A stretch of 64,000 nt of DNA from Streptomyces caniscabiei. Its GTDB lineage: Bacteria; Actinomycetota; Actinomycetes; Streptomycetales; Streptomycetaceae. Of the stretch, positions 1 to 8,081 are shown piece by piece. The stretch spans positions 372,001 through 436,000 of the forward strand of contig NZ_JABXWI010000003.1 of assembly GCF_014930365.1 (NCBI RefSeq), written 5' to 3'. The position numbers were made by a program, and so were the translations under genes. The notes beneath the pieces are model-generated. The model searched no databases. It saw nothing but the letters and a program-made list of their open reading frames with translations, and was not told the DNA's origin. Every line of letters begins with the position of its first letter. The stretch's first letter is position 1.

Positions 1-389
1 GCGTGTTCCCGCCGGTCCCGCTCGACGGCTGGCCCAAGGACCTGGCCCGCCTCCAGGTCTCCGGCACGGACCTCGACGACCCGGAGCCGCCGGCCGACCC
101 GGAACCCGTGGCCCCGGTCCTGTGGCTGAACCCCGAGGTGGAGATGTCGGCTGGCAAGGCGATGGCGCAGGCGGGCCACGGCGCCCAGCTCGCCTGGTGG
201 GACCTGGACGACACGGCCCGCGCCGCCTGGCGGGACGCGGGATTCCCGCTCGCCGTCCGCACCGCCGCCCCCGCCCAGTGGCAGACCCTCACCACGGCCG
301 GCCTCCCCGTCGTACGCGACGCCGGTTTCACGGAGGTCGCCCCGGGCTCCAGCACGGTGGTCGCGGACCACCGGCCGCTGCGCGGCTGA
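1..389 (+). CDS. Peptidyl-tRNA hydrolase PTH2-like protein, C-terminal part
   Basis: The gene enters from outside the window, so only its last 128 or so residues are visible; the GTG at position 3 is probably internal. The segment AGKAMAQAGHGAQLAW matches the basic/glycine helix region of bacterial-type PTH2 (compare the family pattern GK-x-AAQ-x-x-HA). It is followed by a short alternating strand-helix domain ending in a V-x-DHRPLRG tail. PTH2 enzymes cleave peptidyl-tRNA in the cytoplasm, but actinobacterial proteins of this type are little studied and the N-terminal half is missing here. The gene ends in TGA, followed by a GAGCCCC-rich simple repeat before the next gene. Assignment rests on this one motif and the fold-like spacing. 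Confidence 0.6.
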   Translation, partial: VFPPVPLDGWPKDLARLQVSGTDLDDPEPPADPEPVAPVLWLNPEVEMSAGKAMAQAGHGAQLAWWDLDDTARAAWRDAGFPLAVRTAAPAQWQTLTTAGLPVVRDAGFTEVAPGSSTVVADHRPLRG

Positions 390-419
390 GCGGCGGCCGG
401 CCCGAGCCCCCAGCCCCCA

Positions 420-460
420 GCCGCGAGCCCGAGCCCCGAGCCCCGAGCCCCGAGCCCCGG
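420..460. repeat. Simple tandem repeat of a 7-base GAGCCCC unit
   Basis: About five near-identical copies of gagcccc run head to tail between the PTH2-like gene and the first DUF4142 gene. Long G-free and T-free tracts of this kind are prone to slippage. No function is apparent. Confidence 0.7.
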
Positions 461-562
461 TGAATCGTGTCCGCCTGAGCGGCCCGTCCTCAGGCGGCTC
501 AAAGGCCGTTGAACAACTTCACCGCCCCGTGCGTACTTCCCGGTACTGGCCAAGCAACTGCT

Positions 563-577
563 CCAACGACCAGTTGG
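563..577. promoter_or_regulatory. Inverted repeat in the leader of the first DUF4142 gene
   Basis: CCAAC-gacca-GTTGG lies 20 bases before the TTG start and just before the CGGGAGG ribosome site. The same element (CCAAC-gatca-GTTGG) precedes the second paralogue at an identical distance. It could be an operator or a small RNA hairpin near the ribosome site. Confidence 0.5.
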
Positions 578-597
578 CATCATCCGGGAGGATCACT

Positions 598-1206
598 TTG
601 CCTCGTCTCAACGGCTCGGTCTACGCCGGCCTGGCTCTCGTCGTCACCGTCGGCGCGCTGTCGTTCCCGATGTGGTCCTACGCAGACCGTTCGGGCACCG
701 CCCAGGCCAACATGGCTGCCAGCTCGGTGAACACTCAGTGGGGGCCGCTGACGGCCGCCGACCGGGACCTGATCATCCGTGTCCGGCTGGCGGGACTGTG
801 GGAGCTGCCCGCCGCCGAGAAGGCCATGGCGCGGTCGAAGAGCCCCGAGGTCAGGGAGGCGGCGGACCACCTGATCGTGGGCCACAAGGACCTCGACGAG
901 CGAGTGCGGAACGTCGCCACCCAGATGGGCGTCGAGCTGCCGAACGTGCCGAACGAGCAGCAGCAGGGCTTCCTCGCGCAGATGGACAACGCGACCGACG
1001 ACCAGTTCGACCGGGTCTGGGCCAACCTGCTGCGCTCCGCGCACGGCAAGATCTTCCCGGCCATCGGGGCGATCCGGAACCAGACCGAGAACACCCTGGT
1101 GCGCCAGCTGGCCTCGGACACCAACCAGACCGTGCTCGACCACATCACGATGCTGGAGAAGACCGGCCAGGTCGACTTCGACGCGATCGCCAACGGCACG
1201 ATCTGA
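598..1206 (+). CDS. DUF4142 family membrane-anchored or exported protein (paralogue 1)
   Basis: The start is taken as TTG at 598 because GGGAGG sits six bases upstream and the encoded product then begins with a basic segment and one hydrophobic helix (about residues 8-26); the longer open frame upstream has no ribosome site. The rest, about 170 residues, is the alpha-helical DUF4142 domain, a ferritin-like fold of unknown function. Shared blocks with the two other copies in this window are VRLAGLWELPA, the ANLLR-x-AHGKIFPAI region and NQTVLDHITMLEKTG. It has no cysteines, so metal or disulfide chemistry by Cys is unlikely. It is followed 133 bases later by a close paralogue, pointing to a local duplication that included the leader. 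Confidence 0.8.
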   Translation: MPRLNGSVYAGLALVVTVGALSFPMWSYADRSGTAQANMAASSVNTQWGPLTAADRDLIIRVRLAGLWELPAAEKAMARSKSPEVREAADHLIVGHKDLDERVRNVATQMGVELPNVPNEQQQGFLAQMDNATDDQFDRVWANLLRSAHGKIFPAIGAIRNQTENTLVRQLASDTNQTVLDHITMLEKTGQVDFDAIANGTI

Positions 1207-1304
1207 CGCGGCCCGTGGCCCCGCCCCCGGGCGGCGGCCCGGGACCCGACAGGCACAGCGACACCCCCGCGGTCACCTCCGCGCCCCAAGCAACAGTTCA
1301 GTCC

Positions 1305-1319
1305 CCAACGATCAGTTGG
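1305..1319. promoter_or_regulatory. Inverted repeat in the leader of the second DUF4142 gene
   Basis: CCAAC-gatca-GTTGG, positioned as in the first paralogue, followed by a near-identical cctccgggaggctca ribosome-site stretch. Conservation of non-coding leader sequence between the two copies suggests a shared control element, or simply a recent duplication. Confidence 0.5.
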
Positions 1320-1339
1320 TTTCCTCCGGGAGGCTCATT

Positions 1340-2146
1340 TTGCGACGCTCCAAGGGCTCTGTGCTCGTCGCCCTGGCGATCGCCGGCACACTCACCGCGG
1401 TCGCCTACCCCATCTTCTACTCGTACCCCAACCGCAACGCCACGGCCGCGGCCGCGCTCACCGGTGACACGGTGACCACGCAGTGGGGGCCGCTCACCCC
1501 CGGCGACCGCGACCTGCTCATCCGTGTGCGGCTGGCGGGACTGTGGGAGCTGCCCGCCGGGCAGCAGGCACTGGAGCGCAGCGGCAGCGCGTCCGTCCGA
1601 GAGGCCGCCGACCACCTGATCGTGGGCCACACCGACCTCGACAAGCGGTCGCGGGTCATCGCGGCGAAGCTGGGCGTCGAGCTGCCGAACCAGCCGACGG
1701 CGGAACAGCAGGGCTGGCTGGACCAGATGACCGCCAGCAAGACCGAGGCCGAGTACAACAAGACGTGGGCGAACCTGCTGCGGGCCGCGCACGGCAAGAT
1801 CTTCCCGGCGATCGCCTCCGTGCGGAACTCCACCCGCAACACGCTCATCCGTCAGCTGGCCTCCGACGCCAACCAGACCGTGCTGGACCACATCACGATC
1901 CTGGAGAAGACCGGCGAGGTCGACTTCGCGACGATCGCCGACAACTCGGTCAGCGGTACCGCGAGCCCCACCGGCCCGCCGCCGCCCGTCCCCGGCCAGC
2001 TGCCGCCCGCCGCGCCCCCGGCGGTGCCGTCCACCAACCCGGACGTGCAGTCCAAGCCGTCGCCCTTCGAGTCGGGGGCGGTCCCCACCGGTCGTCCCGA
2101 CCCGGAGGAGATCAACAAGGACCAGGGGCAGCCGCAGGTCCAGTAG
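1340..2146 (+). CDS. DUF4142 family membrane-anchored or exported protein (paralogue 2)
   Basis: The start is TTG at 1340, again with CGGGAGG six bases upstream. The product has a basic N-terminus, one hydrophobic segment (about residues 8-25) and a DUF4142 domain to about residue 200. A proline-rich tail of about 65 residues then follows, which paralogue 1 lacks. The domain keeps the VRLAGLWELPAGQQAL and NQTVLDHITILEKTGEVD blocks. The proline-rich tail looks like a cell-wall-spanning or low-complexity linker. The function of the family is unknown. Its position directly before the DUF692 enzyme gene makes it one of several candidate partners of that enzyme, by context only. Confidence 0.8.
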   Translation: MRRSKGSVLVALAIAGTLTAVAYPIFYSYPNRNATAAAALTGDTVTTQWGPLTPGDRDLLIRVRLAGLWELPAGQQALERSGSASVREAADHLIVGHTDLDKRSRVIAAKLGVELPNQPTAEQQGWLDQMTASKTEAEYNKTWANLLRAAHGKIFPAIASVRNSTRNTLIRQLASDANQTVLDHITILEKTGEVDFATIADNSVSGTASPTGPPPPVPGQLPPAAPPAVPSTNPDVQSKPSPFESGAVPTGRPDPEEINKDQGQPQVQ

Positions 2147-2302
2147 AAAGCTCAAATGTTGCTCTGAAGGTCCCCTCCTCGGGGTTCGGCCCCGGCTGTC
2201 GGGGCCATGACTCCGTCACGCCGGAACACAGGTCCGCCGTAAGGAGACACACAGGGTCCTGGTGAAGCCGTGGCCGACGTGACCGAGGAGGGGACGGGGA
2301 CG

Positions 2303-3622
2303 ATGGAGCAGATCGCACAGTTGGGGACGGGGATCGGCTGGCGGCCGGAGATCGCCGACGCCGTGGAGCGCATGGCCGGAGCGGACGGCGGTGTCGACTG
2401 GGTCGAGGTCGTCGCCGAGAACGTCTGTCCCGGCCACATCGCGGAATCGTTGCTGCGCCTGCGCGAGCGGGGCGTCACGGTCGTGCCGCACGGCGTCTCC
2501 CTCGGTCTCGGCGGCGCCGACCGCCCCGACGCGCAGCGCCTGCGCTCCCTGGCGGAGCGCGTGGAGGCACTGGGCGCCCCCCTCGTCACCGAGCACATCG
2601 CCTTCGTCCGGGCGGGCGGCGCCCTCACCGCGTCACCGCTGCTGGAGGCCGGCCATCTGCTGCCGGTGCCGCGCACCCGGGACGCGCTGGACGTGCTGTG
2701 CGAGAACGTCCGGATCGCCCAGGACGCGCTGCCGGTGCCGCTGGCGCTGGAGAACATCGCGGCGCTCATCAACTGGCCGGGCGAGGAGATGACGGAGGGG
2801 CAGTTCCTCTACGACCTCGTCGACCGCACCGGCGTCCGGCTCCTCATCGACGTGGCGAACCTGCACACCAACCACGTCAACCGGGGCGAGGACCCCGCCA
2901 AGGCGCTCGACGAGCTGCCGGTCGAGGCCATCGCGTACGTCCATGTCGCGGGCGGCTTCGAGCGCGACGGGGTCTGGCACGACAGCCACGCCCACCCCGT
3001 CCCGCAGCAGGTCCTCGACGTCCTCGCCGACCTCGCCTCCCGGGTCGCCCCGCCGGGCGTGCTCCTGGAGCGCGACGACAACTTCCCCGAGCCGGGCGAG
3101 CTGGAGCGGGAGCTGGGGGCGATCCGAGGGGTGCTGAAGAAGGCCGAGCCGAAGGCGGCCGAGGCCGTACCGGCGGCCGGTGGGGCAGCGGTCGAGGAGG
3201 CCGAGCCCGTCGCCCGGCAGCGGCTCGGGCTGGCGCAGGCGGCGCTGCTGTCGGCGCTGGTCGCGGGGACCCCGGTGCCCGAGGGGTTCGACCGGGTGCG
3301 GCTGAGCGTCCAGGCGCGGGCCCTCGCCGCCAAGCGGGCGGACGTGGTGGCCAAGGTGGCGCCGGAGCTCCCGGAGATCCTCGGAGCGTCGTACCGGCCG
3401 GCCTTCGTCGCGTACGCGCAGGGCCACCCGATGACCGACGGCTACCGGCGGGACGCCCTGTCCTTCGCCGAGCACGTGCTGCTCACGGGCCGCCCGGACG
3501 ACGCGGCCGTCCTGCGCGAGGTGCGCCGCTGGTGGCTGGAGCGCTCGGGTCCCGTGCCGCTCTCCCAGCGGCCGACGGCCCGGCTGGCCCGCGCGACCCG
3601 CAGGGTGCTGCTGCGCCGGTGA
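2303..3622 (+). CDS. DUF692 (UPF0276) MNIO-type oxidase with fused partner-like C-terminal domain
   Basis: The start is chosen as ATG 2303, ten bases after GAGGAGG; a GTG at 2270 has no ribosome site. Residues about 1-275 are a DUF692 TIM-barrel, the family of multinuclear non-haem iron oxidases (MbnB, bufferin enzymes) that alter cysteines or peptide backbones in ribosomal peptides. Conserved metal-site stretches are visible: [52 protein letters not shown] and LERDDNFP. After an Ala/Glu linker (about 280-315) residues 320-439 resemble the DUF2063/HvfC-BufC-like partner, with [38 protein letters not shown] and SFAEHVLL. Enzyme and partner therefore seem to be one chain. No obvious cysteine-rich precursor gene is adjacent. 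Family assignment is firm; substrate is unknown. Confidence 0.85.
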   Translation: MEQIAQLGTGIGWRPEIADAVERMAGADGGVDWVEVVAENVCPGHIAESLLRLRERGVTVVPHGVSLGLGGADRPDAQRLRSLAERVEALGAPLVTEHIAFVRAGGALTASPLLEAGHLLPVPRTRDALDVLCENVRIAQDALPVPLALENIAALINWPGEEMTEGQFLYDLVDRTGVRLLIDVANLHTNHVNRGEDPAKALDELPVEAIAYVHVAGGFERDGVWHDSHAHPVPQQVLDVLADLASRVAPPGVLLERDDNFPEPGELERELGAIRGVLKKAEPKAAEAVPAAGGAAVEEAEPVARQRLGLAQAALLSALVAGTPVPEGFDRVRLSVQARALAAKRADVVAKVAPELPEILGASYRPAFVAYAQGHPMTDGYRRDALSFAEHVLLTGRPDDAAVLREVRRWWLERSGPVPLSQRPTARLARATRRVLLRR

Positions 3623-3875
3623 GGCGAGGGGTTCGGCCGAGGGGATGTGCTGCGATTAACAGACCCATGTCCCCCACACGGGTTTACCGTCCCGTGCGCC
3701 ATGGTTTGGCGTGATTCGCCCACCCCTTCGCGCGCCCCATCCGACGGTGTTTGTCCCCTCCTCAACCGTTCCTCCTCATACGGCAGTTGGCACGGACCGG
3801 GCAGTAACATGCCGGTGTGTAGGCCGACAAGCACCCGTTGCGCACCAGCGTGCGGTGCCGTGCGCAGGAGGCACC

Positions 3876-4667
3876 ATGCGAACCACCAACGGCAGAGGGG
3901 GACTGTTCAGTGGCACAGGACTCATCGTCGCCGGACTGACGGCGACACTCATCGCGCTGCTCTTCCCGATCTGGTCGTACGCGGACCGCTCCGGCACCGG
4001 CGTGAGCGTGCTCAACGCCTCCACCGTGACGACGCAGTACGGCCCGCTGTCCGCCCTGGACCGGGACTTCGTCACCAAGGTCAGACTGGCGGGGCTCTGG
4101 GAGCTGCCGGCCGGACAGCAGGCGCAGACCAAGGGCACCACCCAGGCCGTCCGCACCGCCGGGGAGCATCTCGTCGAGGGGCACACCTTCCTCGACGCGC
4201 GGGTCCGCGACGTGGCCTCCCGCCTCGCGCTGCCCCTGCCCAACCAGCCGAGCGACCAGCAGAAGGCATGGCTGGACACGCTGACGGCGGCGCAGGGCGA
4301 GGCCTACGACCGCGAGTTCGCCAACATCGCGCGCCTCGCGCACGGCAGGGTCTTCTCCGTCGTCGCCCAGGTCCGGGCGACCACCCGCAACTCGCTGGTC
4401 CGCGAGCTGGCCGACGACGCCAACACCACCGTCCTCGACCACATCAAGGCGCTGGAGGCCACCGGGCTCGTCGACTACGACGCGATCGCCCGCGACGCCG
4501 CCTCGGCGAGCGCCCCGCCCCTCACCAACTCCCCCACGCCGCCGACCCCGTTGAACGACCCGGGCTCCCCCGTCCCCGTGACCCCGTCGCCCGCCCCGTC
4601 ACAACCGGACCCGTCGCCGACCTACACCCTGCCCCCGGCCGCCAACGGCCCGGTGGACGACGGCTGA
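3876..4667 (+). CDS. DUF4142 family membrane-anchored or exported protein (paralogue 3)
   Basis: ATG 3876 follows GCAGGAGG at good spacing; the open frame to its left has no ribosome site. One hydrophobic helix (about residues 14-34) is followed by LFPIWSYADRSG, which closely matches paralogue 1 at the same place. The DUF4142 domain (about 50-215) keeps VRLAGLWELPAGQQAQ and ANIARLAHGRVFSVV. The C-terminal 45 residues are rich in Pro, Ser and Thr, as in paralogue 2. It sits between the DUF692 fusion and the TIGR04222 gene, all on the same strand. Its leader lacks the CCAAC/GTTGG repeat of the other two copies, so it is an older or separately controlled copy. Confidence 0.8.
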   Translation: MRTTNGRGGLFSGTGLIVAGLTATLIALLFPIWSYADRSGTGVSVLNASTVTTQYGPLSALDRDFVTKVRLAGLWELPAGQQAQTKGTTQAVRTAGEHLVEGHTFLDARVRDVASRLALPLPNQPSDQQKAWLDTLTAAQGEAYDREFANIARLAHGRVFSVVAQVRATTRNSLVRELADDANTTVLDHIKALEATGLVDYDAIARDAASASAPPLTNSPTPPTPLNDPGSPVPVTPSPAPSQPDPSPTYTLPPAANGPVDDG

Positions 4668-4836
4668 CGCCGGACGCGGCAGCCCCGGCGGACGCCCGCG
4701 GCTCCGCCCGCCCGCCGCCCGACGGTCCTGGCAATTGCGGGCCGCGACGGCGACCAAACGGAAGAGAGCGGCCACCTTCCCTGCGGATTACGGACAACGC
4801 CCGGTGCGGCCCGGGGCCGGCGCATAGAAACACGCC

Positions 4837-5607
4837 ATGCTCTGGGTCCTCTTCCTCCTGCCGGCCTGGGCCGCCGCCGGCGTGTCCTGTGCCCGACTCT
4901 GTCTCACCTCGATGCGCGCGGCGGCGGCCGACTCCGACGTCCACGTCGACCACGCCCACCACTGCCACCGGCTCACGCTGTACGAGGCGGCGTTCCTCTC
5001 CGGCGGCCCGGCCCGCGTCGCCGACCTCACCCTGGTCTCCATGGCCGGCCGGCGCAGGCTCCTGCTCGCGCACACCGGCTGGGTGACGGTGGTGGACCCG
5101 CAGGGACGGGACGACCTGGAGCGCTCCGTCATCGGTGCGATAGGCCCCGGCGGTCAGGCCCGGATAGCGCCCGTACGGCGGACCGCCGCGGCCGCGGATC
5201 CCGTACGCCGTCTCTCCGACCGGCTCGTCGCGGCGGGGCTGGCCGTGCCCGACGCCGCGCGCACGGGCGTGGCCGACGCGGTCACGCAGGTACGGGGCGC
5301 CGCGCTGGGCGTGTGCGTGCTGGGGGCGCTGGCGTTGATGCTGCCCGCGCAGGGGTTCGAGGAGCACCGGACGCTGGTCGCGCTGTGGTTCGCGCTGCCG
5401 CTGGTGCTGACGCTCAGCTGTCTGGTCATCGCACGGGTCGAGCGGCTGCCGGGCACACGGTGGGCGACACCGGAGGGGATGCGGGTGCTGCGGACCATCG
5501 CCGGCCGGGGCGGAGGCGACCTGGCGGACCTCGTCTCCGTGGCGGTCTGGGGCGTCGGCGCGGTCGGGTCCCCGGAACTGCGGGCGGCGTTCGAGCAGCG
5601 GCAGTGA
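4837..5607 (+). CDS. TIGR04222 domain membrane protein
   Basis: The 256-residue product starts with a hydrophobic segment. It then has a soluble part with the family pattern LTLYEAAFLSGGPARVADLT (about residues 48-67) and the short winged-helix-like stretch RRLLLAHTGWVTVVD. Two membrane helices follow, near residues 155-175 and 185-205. Many family members end in a glycine/cysteine-rich tail. This one does not, and stops soon after LRAAFEQRQ. A His/Cys cluster (HAHHCHR) lies at about residue 43. Co-occurrence with DUF692 genes is known for this family in actinobacteria (recalled), so a link to the upstream enzyme is plausible but not shown. Confidence 0.7.
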   Translation: MLWVLFLLPAWAAAGVSCARLCLTSMRAAAADSDVHVDHAHHCHRLTLYEAAFLSGGPARVADLTLVSMAGRRRLLLAHTGWVTVVDPQGRDDLERSVIGAIGPGGQARIAPVRRTAAAADPVRRLSDRLVAAGLAVPDAARTGVADAVTQVRGAALGVCVLGALALMLPAQGFEEHRTLVALWFALPLVLTLSCLVIARVERLPGTRWATPEGMRVLRTIAGRGGGDLADLVSVAVWGVGAVGSPELRAAFEQRQ

Positions 5608-5694
5608 CGGCGACACTCCCCGACAGTCCTTTACATTCGCCCCGTATGCCGCCAAACATCCCTTTGTCGCTGTCGTGCTTCGGAGGGATTCGCC

Positions 5695-7314
5695 ATGCGG
5701 GCTGCCGTTCTCCACGGGACCGTCGGGGCGGTGGTGCTGAGCTGCCTCGGTGCCGCGCCACCCGCCGAGAGGGATCTGAGCCGGACGGCGGCGGAGTCGG
5801 TCGCCGTCGCGGCCGCGCGGGCCGCCGACGAGGGCATCCGGTTCGGCCCGTGCCCGGTGGCGGAGGGGCTGCCGGACGAGGTGCGGTGCGGAACCTTCGA
5901 GGTACCGCTCGACTACGCGCGGCCGGGCGGCCGGCAGATCTCGCTGACCGTCAGCCGGATCGAGGCCCGGCGCAAGGACGCGCAGGGGCGGAAGGTCGCC
6001 CGGCAGGGGGCGCTGGTGTTCAACCCGGGCGGGCCCGGCGCCTCCGGGATGTTCTTCCCGCTCGTCGGTCATCTCCCGGAGTGGAAGCGGCTCGGCGCCG
6101 CCTACGACCTCGTCGGCTACGCCCCGCGCGGGGTCGGCCGCTCGGCGCCGCTGTCCTGCCAGGACCCGGCGCGACTGCACCGGGGGCCCGCACCGGCGCC
6201 GACGCACCCCTCGGAGTCGTACAAGAAGGAACGCGTCGCACGCGCCAAGGCGTACGCGCGGGACTGCGCGCGGCGGGGCGGGAGCGCGCTGCGGCACTAC
6301 CACTCCCTCAACAACGCCCGTGACCTGGACGTCCTGCGCGCCGCGCTCGGCGAACCGCGGCTGACGTTCCTGGGGGCGTCGTACGGGACGTACCTCGGGG
6401 CGCTGTACGCGGCCCTGTTCCCCTCCCACGTGCGCCGGATGGTCTTCGACTCGGTCGTGAACCCGGCCCCCGAGCAGATCTGGTACCGCAACAACCTCGA
6501 CCAGTCGGCCGCGTTCGAGGGGCGCTGGGCGGACTTCCGGGCCTGGGTCGCCAGGCACCACCGGGTCTACGGGCTGGGCGACACCCCGTACAAGGTGCTG
6601 CGCAGCTACGAGCGGGCGGCAGCGCGGCTGGCCGACCGGCCCGCCGCCGGCACGGTGGGCCCGGCCCAGCTGCAGGGCGCGTTCCTCCAGGCCGCGTACT
6701 ACGACGATCTCTGGCCGCAGCGCGCCCTGGCGCTGGCCGCGTATCTGAAGGGCGACCCGAAGCCGCTCGTCCAGATCGCCGGCCCGTACCCGGAGGCAGC
6801 CGTCGAGCAGGAGAACGCGAAGGCCGTCTACACGGCCGTCGAGTGCAACGACGCGCCCTGGCCCACGCGGTGGAGCGACTGGGACCGCGACAACACCCGG
6901 CTCGCGCGGACCGCGCCCTTCGAGACCTGGGACAACGTGTGGACGAACCTGCCCTGCGCCTACTGGAGCGGCCCCCGGCAGCGGCCGCTCGACGTACGGA
7001 CCGGACCGGGCGAGCTGCCGCCGACGCTGATCCTGGCGGCCGAGCGGGACGCGGCCGCGCCCTACGACGGCGCGATCGAACTGCACCGGCGCCTCTGGGG
7101 GGCGGCCCTGGTGACCGAGCGGGACGCGGGGAACCACGGGGTCGCGGGAGGCACGAACAGGTGCGTCAACGGCTACCTGGAGGCGTACCTGTTGGAGGGA
7201 CGGGTCCCGGACCGGAGGGCCGCGTGCGCGGGTCGGCCGGAGCCGAGCGCCGCCCGCCCCAAGGCCGTCGGGAAACCGCGGGCCGTCGGGGAACTGCGGG
7301 CCGCCGGTGGTTGA
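5695..7314 (+). CDS. Secreted S33-family alpha/beta hydrolase, tripeptidyl aminopeptidase type
   Basis: ATG 5695 follows CGGAGGG. A signal-like hydrophobic N-terminus of about 20 residues ends near LGAAPPAE. The catalytic domain shows the oxyanion-region motif NPGGPGASG, the nucleophile elbow GASYGTYLG (Ser of G-x-S-x-G), and a late GNHGVAGG holding the probable catalytic His. The TAP-like C-terminal domain covers about residues 400-500, with the CNDAPWP and CAYWSGP cysteine positions typical of Streptomyces Tap/SlpD/SlpE enzymes. Such enzymes remove tripeptides from the N-termini of extracellular proteins. Length (539 aa) is normal. The last codons and stop fall inside a dispersed repeat, so the true C-terminus may have been replaced by repeat sequence. 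Confidence 0.85.
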   Translation: MRAAVLHGTVGAVVLSCLGAAPPAERDLSRTAAESVAVAAARAADEGIRFGPCPVAEGLPDEVRCGTFEVPLDYARPGGRQISLTVSRIEARRKDAQGRKVARQGALVFNPGGPGASGMFFPLVGHLPEWKRLGAAYDLVGYAPRGVGRSAPLSCQDPARLHRGPAPAPTHPSESYKKERVARAKAYARDCARRGGSALRHYHSLNNARDLDVLRAALGEPRLTFLGASYGTYLGALYAALFPSHVRRMVFDSVVNPAPEQIWYRNNLDQSAAFEGRWADFRAWVARHHRVYGLGDTPYKVLRSYERAAARLADRPAAGTVGPAQLQGAFLQAAYYDDLWPQRALALAAYLKGDPKPLVQIAGPYPEAAVEQENAKAVYTAVECNDAPWPTRWSDWDRDNTRLARTAPFETWDNVWTNLPCAYWSGPRQRPLDVRTGPGELPPTLILAAERDAAAPYDGAIELHRRLWGAALVTERDAGNHGVAGGTNRCVNGYLEAYLLEGRVPDRRAACAGRPEPSAARPKAVGKPRAVGELRAAGG

Positions 7315-7342
7315 TCGCGCAGTTCCCCGCGCCCCTTACGGG
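7309..7342 (-). repeat. Dispersed intergenic repeat, copy 1 (reverse)
   Basis: First of seven copies of a short element whose core reads gcgcggggaactgcgcgacc on its forward strand. This copy supplies the stop codon of the S33 hydrolase gene and abuts the stop of hemQ, lying exactly between two convergent genes. Confidence 0.75.
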
Positions 7343-7344
7343 GC

Positions 7345-8076
7345 CTAGGCGAGGCCCGCCACCAGCTCCGCCACCGACTTGCGGCGGCCCGTGTAGAACG
7401 GGACCTCCTCGCGGACGTGCATCCGGGCCTCCGAGGCGCGCAGGTGCCGCATGAGGTCGACGATGCGGTACAGCTCGTCGGCCTCGAAGGCGAGGATCCA
7501 CTCGTAGTCGCCGAGCGAGAAGGAGGCCACCGTGTTGGCCCGGACGTCCGGGTAGCCGCGGGCCATCTTGCCGTGGTCGGCGAGCATCCGGCGGCGGTCC
7601 TCGTCGGGCAGCAGGTACCAGTCGTAGGAGCGCACGAAGGGGTAGACGCTGACGTAGTCGCGGGGCGTCTCGTCGGCGAGGAACGCCGGGATGTGCGAGC
7701 GGTTGAACTCGGCGGGGCGGTGCAGCGCCATGTTCGACCACACCGGGGTGAGCGCGCGCCCGAGGCGGGTGCGGCGGAAGAGGTTGTACGCCTCCTGGAG
7801 CTGGTCGGCGGTCTCGGCGTGCCACCAGATCATGACGTCGGCGTCGGCGCGCAGCCCCGACACGTCGTACGTACCGCGGATGGTCACGTCCTTGGCGGCG
7901 AGCTGGTCGAACAGCTCCTGGACCTGGTCGGCGTACCCGGCGCGGTCCTCCGGCAGTACGTCCTTCAGCTGGAAGACGGACCACAGCGTGTAACGGATGA
8001 CCTCGTTGAGGTCCTTGGCCAGCTTGCCCTTGTTCGGGATCCGGCCGGACTCGGTGGTGGGGGCGTCGTCGCTCAT
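7345..8076 (-). CDS. hemQ: Coproheme decarboxylase (HemQ/ChdC), chlorite-dismutase family
   Basis: The product turns coproheme into haem b by two oxidative decarboxylations, the last step of the coproporphyrin-dependent pathway used by Gram-positive bacteria. The 243-residue chain matches the family through [12 protein letters not shown] near the start, [28 protein letters not shown] and [14 protein letters not shown]. The strand-and-helix ferredoxin-like repeats and [10 protein letters not shown] at the end also fit. ATG 8076 is preferred over ATG 8085 because the latter is only two bases from GGGAG. It lies five bases after the hemY stop and is surely cotranscribed with it. It lacks the Arg of true chlorite dismutases at the distal site as far as can be judged, which fits ChdC. 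Confidence 0.9.
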   Translation of the reverse strand: MSDDAPTTESGRIPNKGKLAKDLNEVIRYTLWSVFQLKDVLPEDRAGYADQVQELFDQLAAKDVTIRGTYDVSGLRADADVMIWWHAETADQLQEAYNLFRRTRLGRALTPVWSNMALHRPAEFNRSHIPAFLADETPRDYVSVYPFVRSYDWYLLPDEDRRRMLADHGKMARGYPDVRANTVASFSLGDYEWILAFEADELYRIVDLMRHLRASEARMHVREEVPFYTGRRKSVAELVAGLA

Positions 8077-8081
8077 GGGTC

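Noticed and set aside
4522-7137. Minus-strand open frame of 871 codons opposite TIGR04222 and the S33 hydrolase
   Set aside because: It is a mirror frame of high-GC coding DNA, rich in Arg, Gly, Pro and Ala, with no ribosome site and no family motifs; the plus-strand genes show clear domains.
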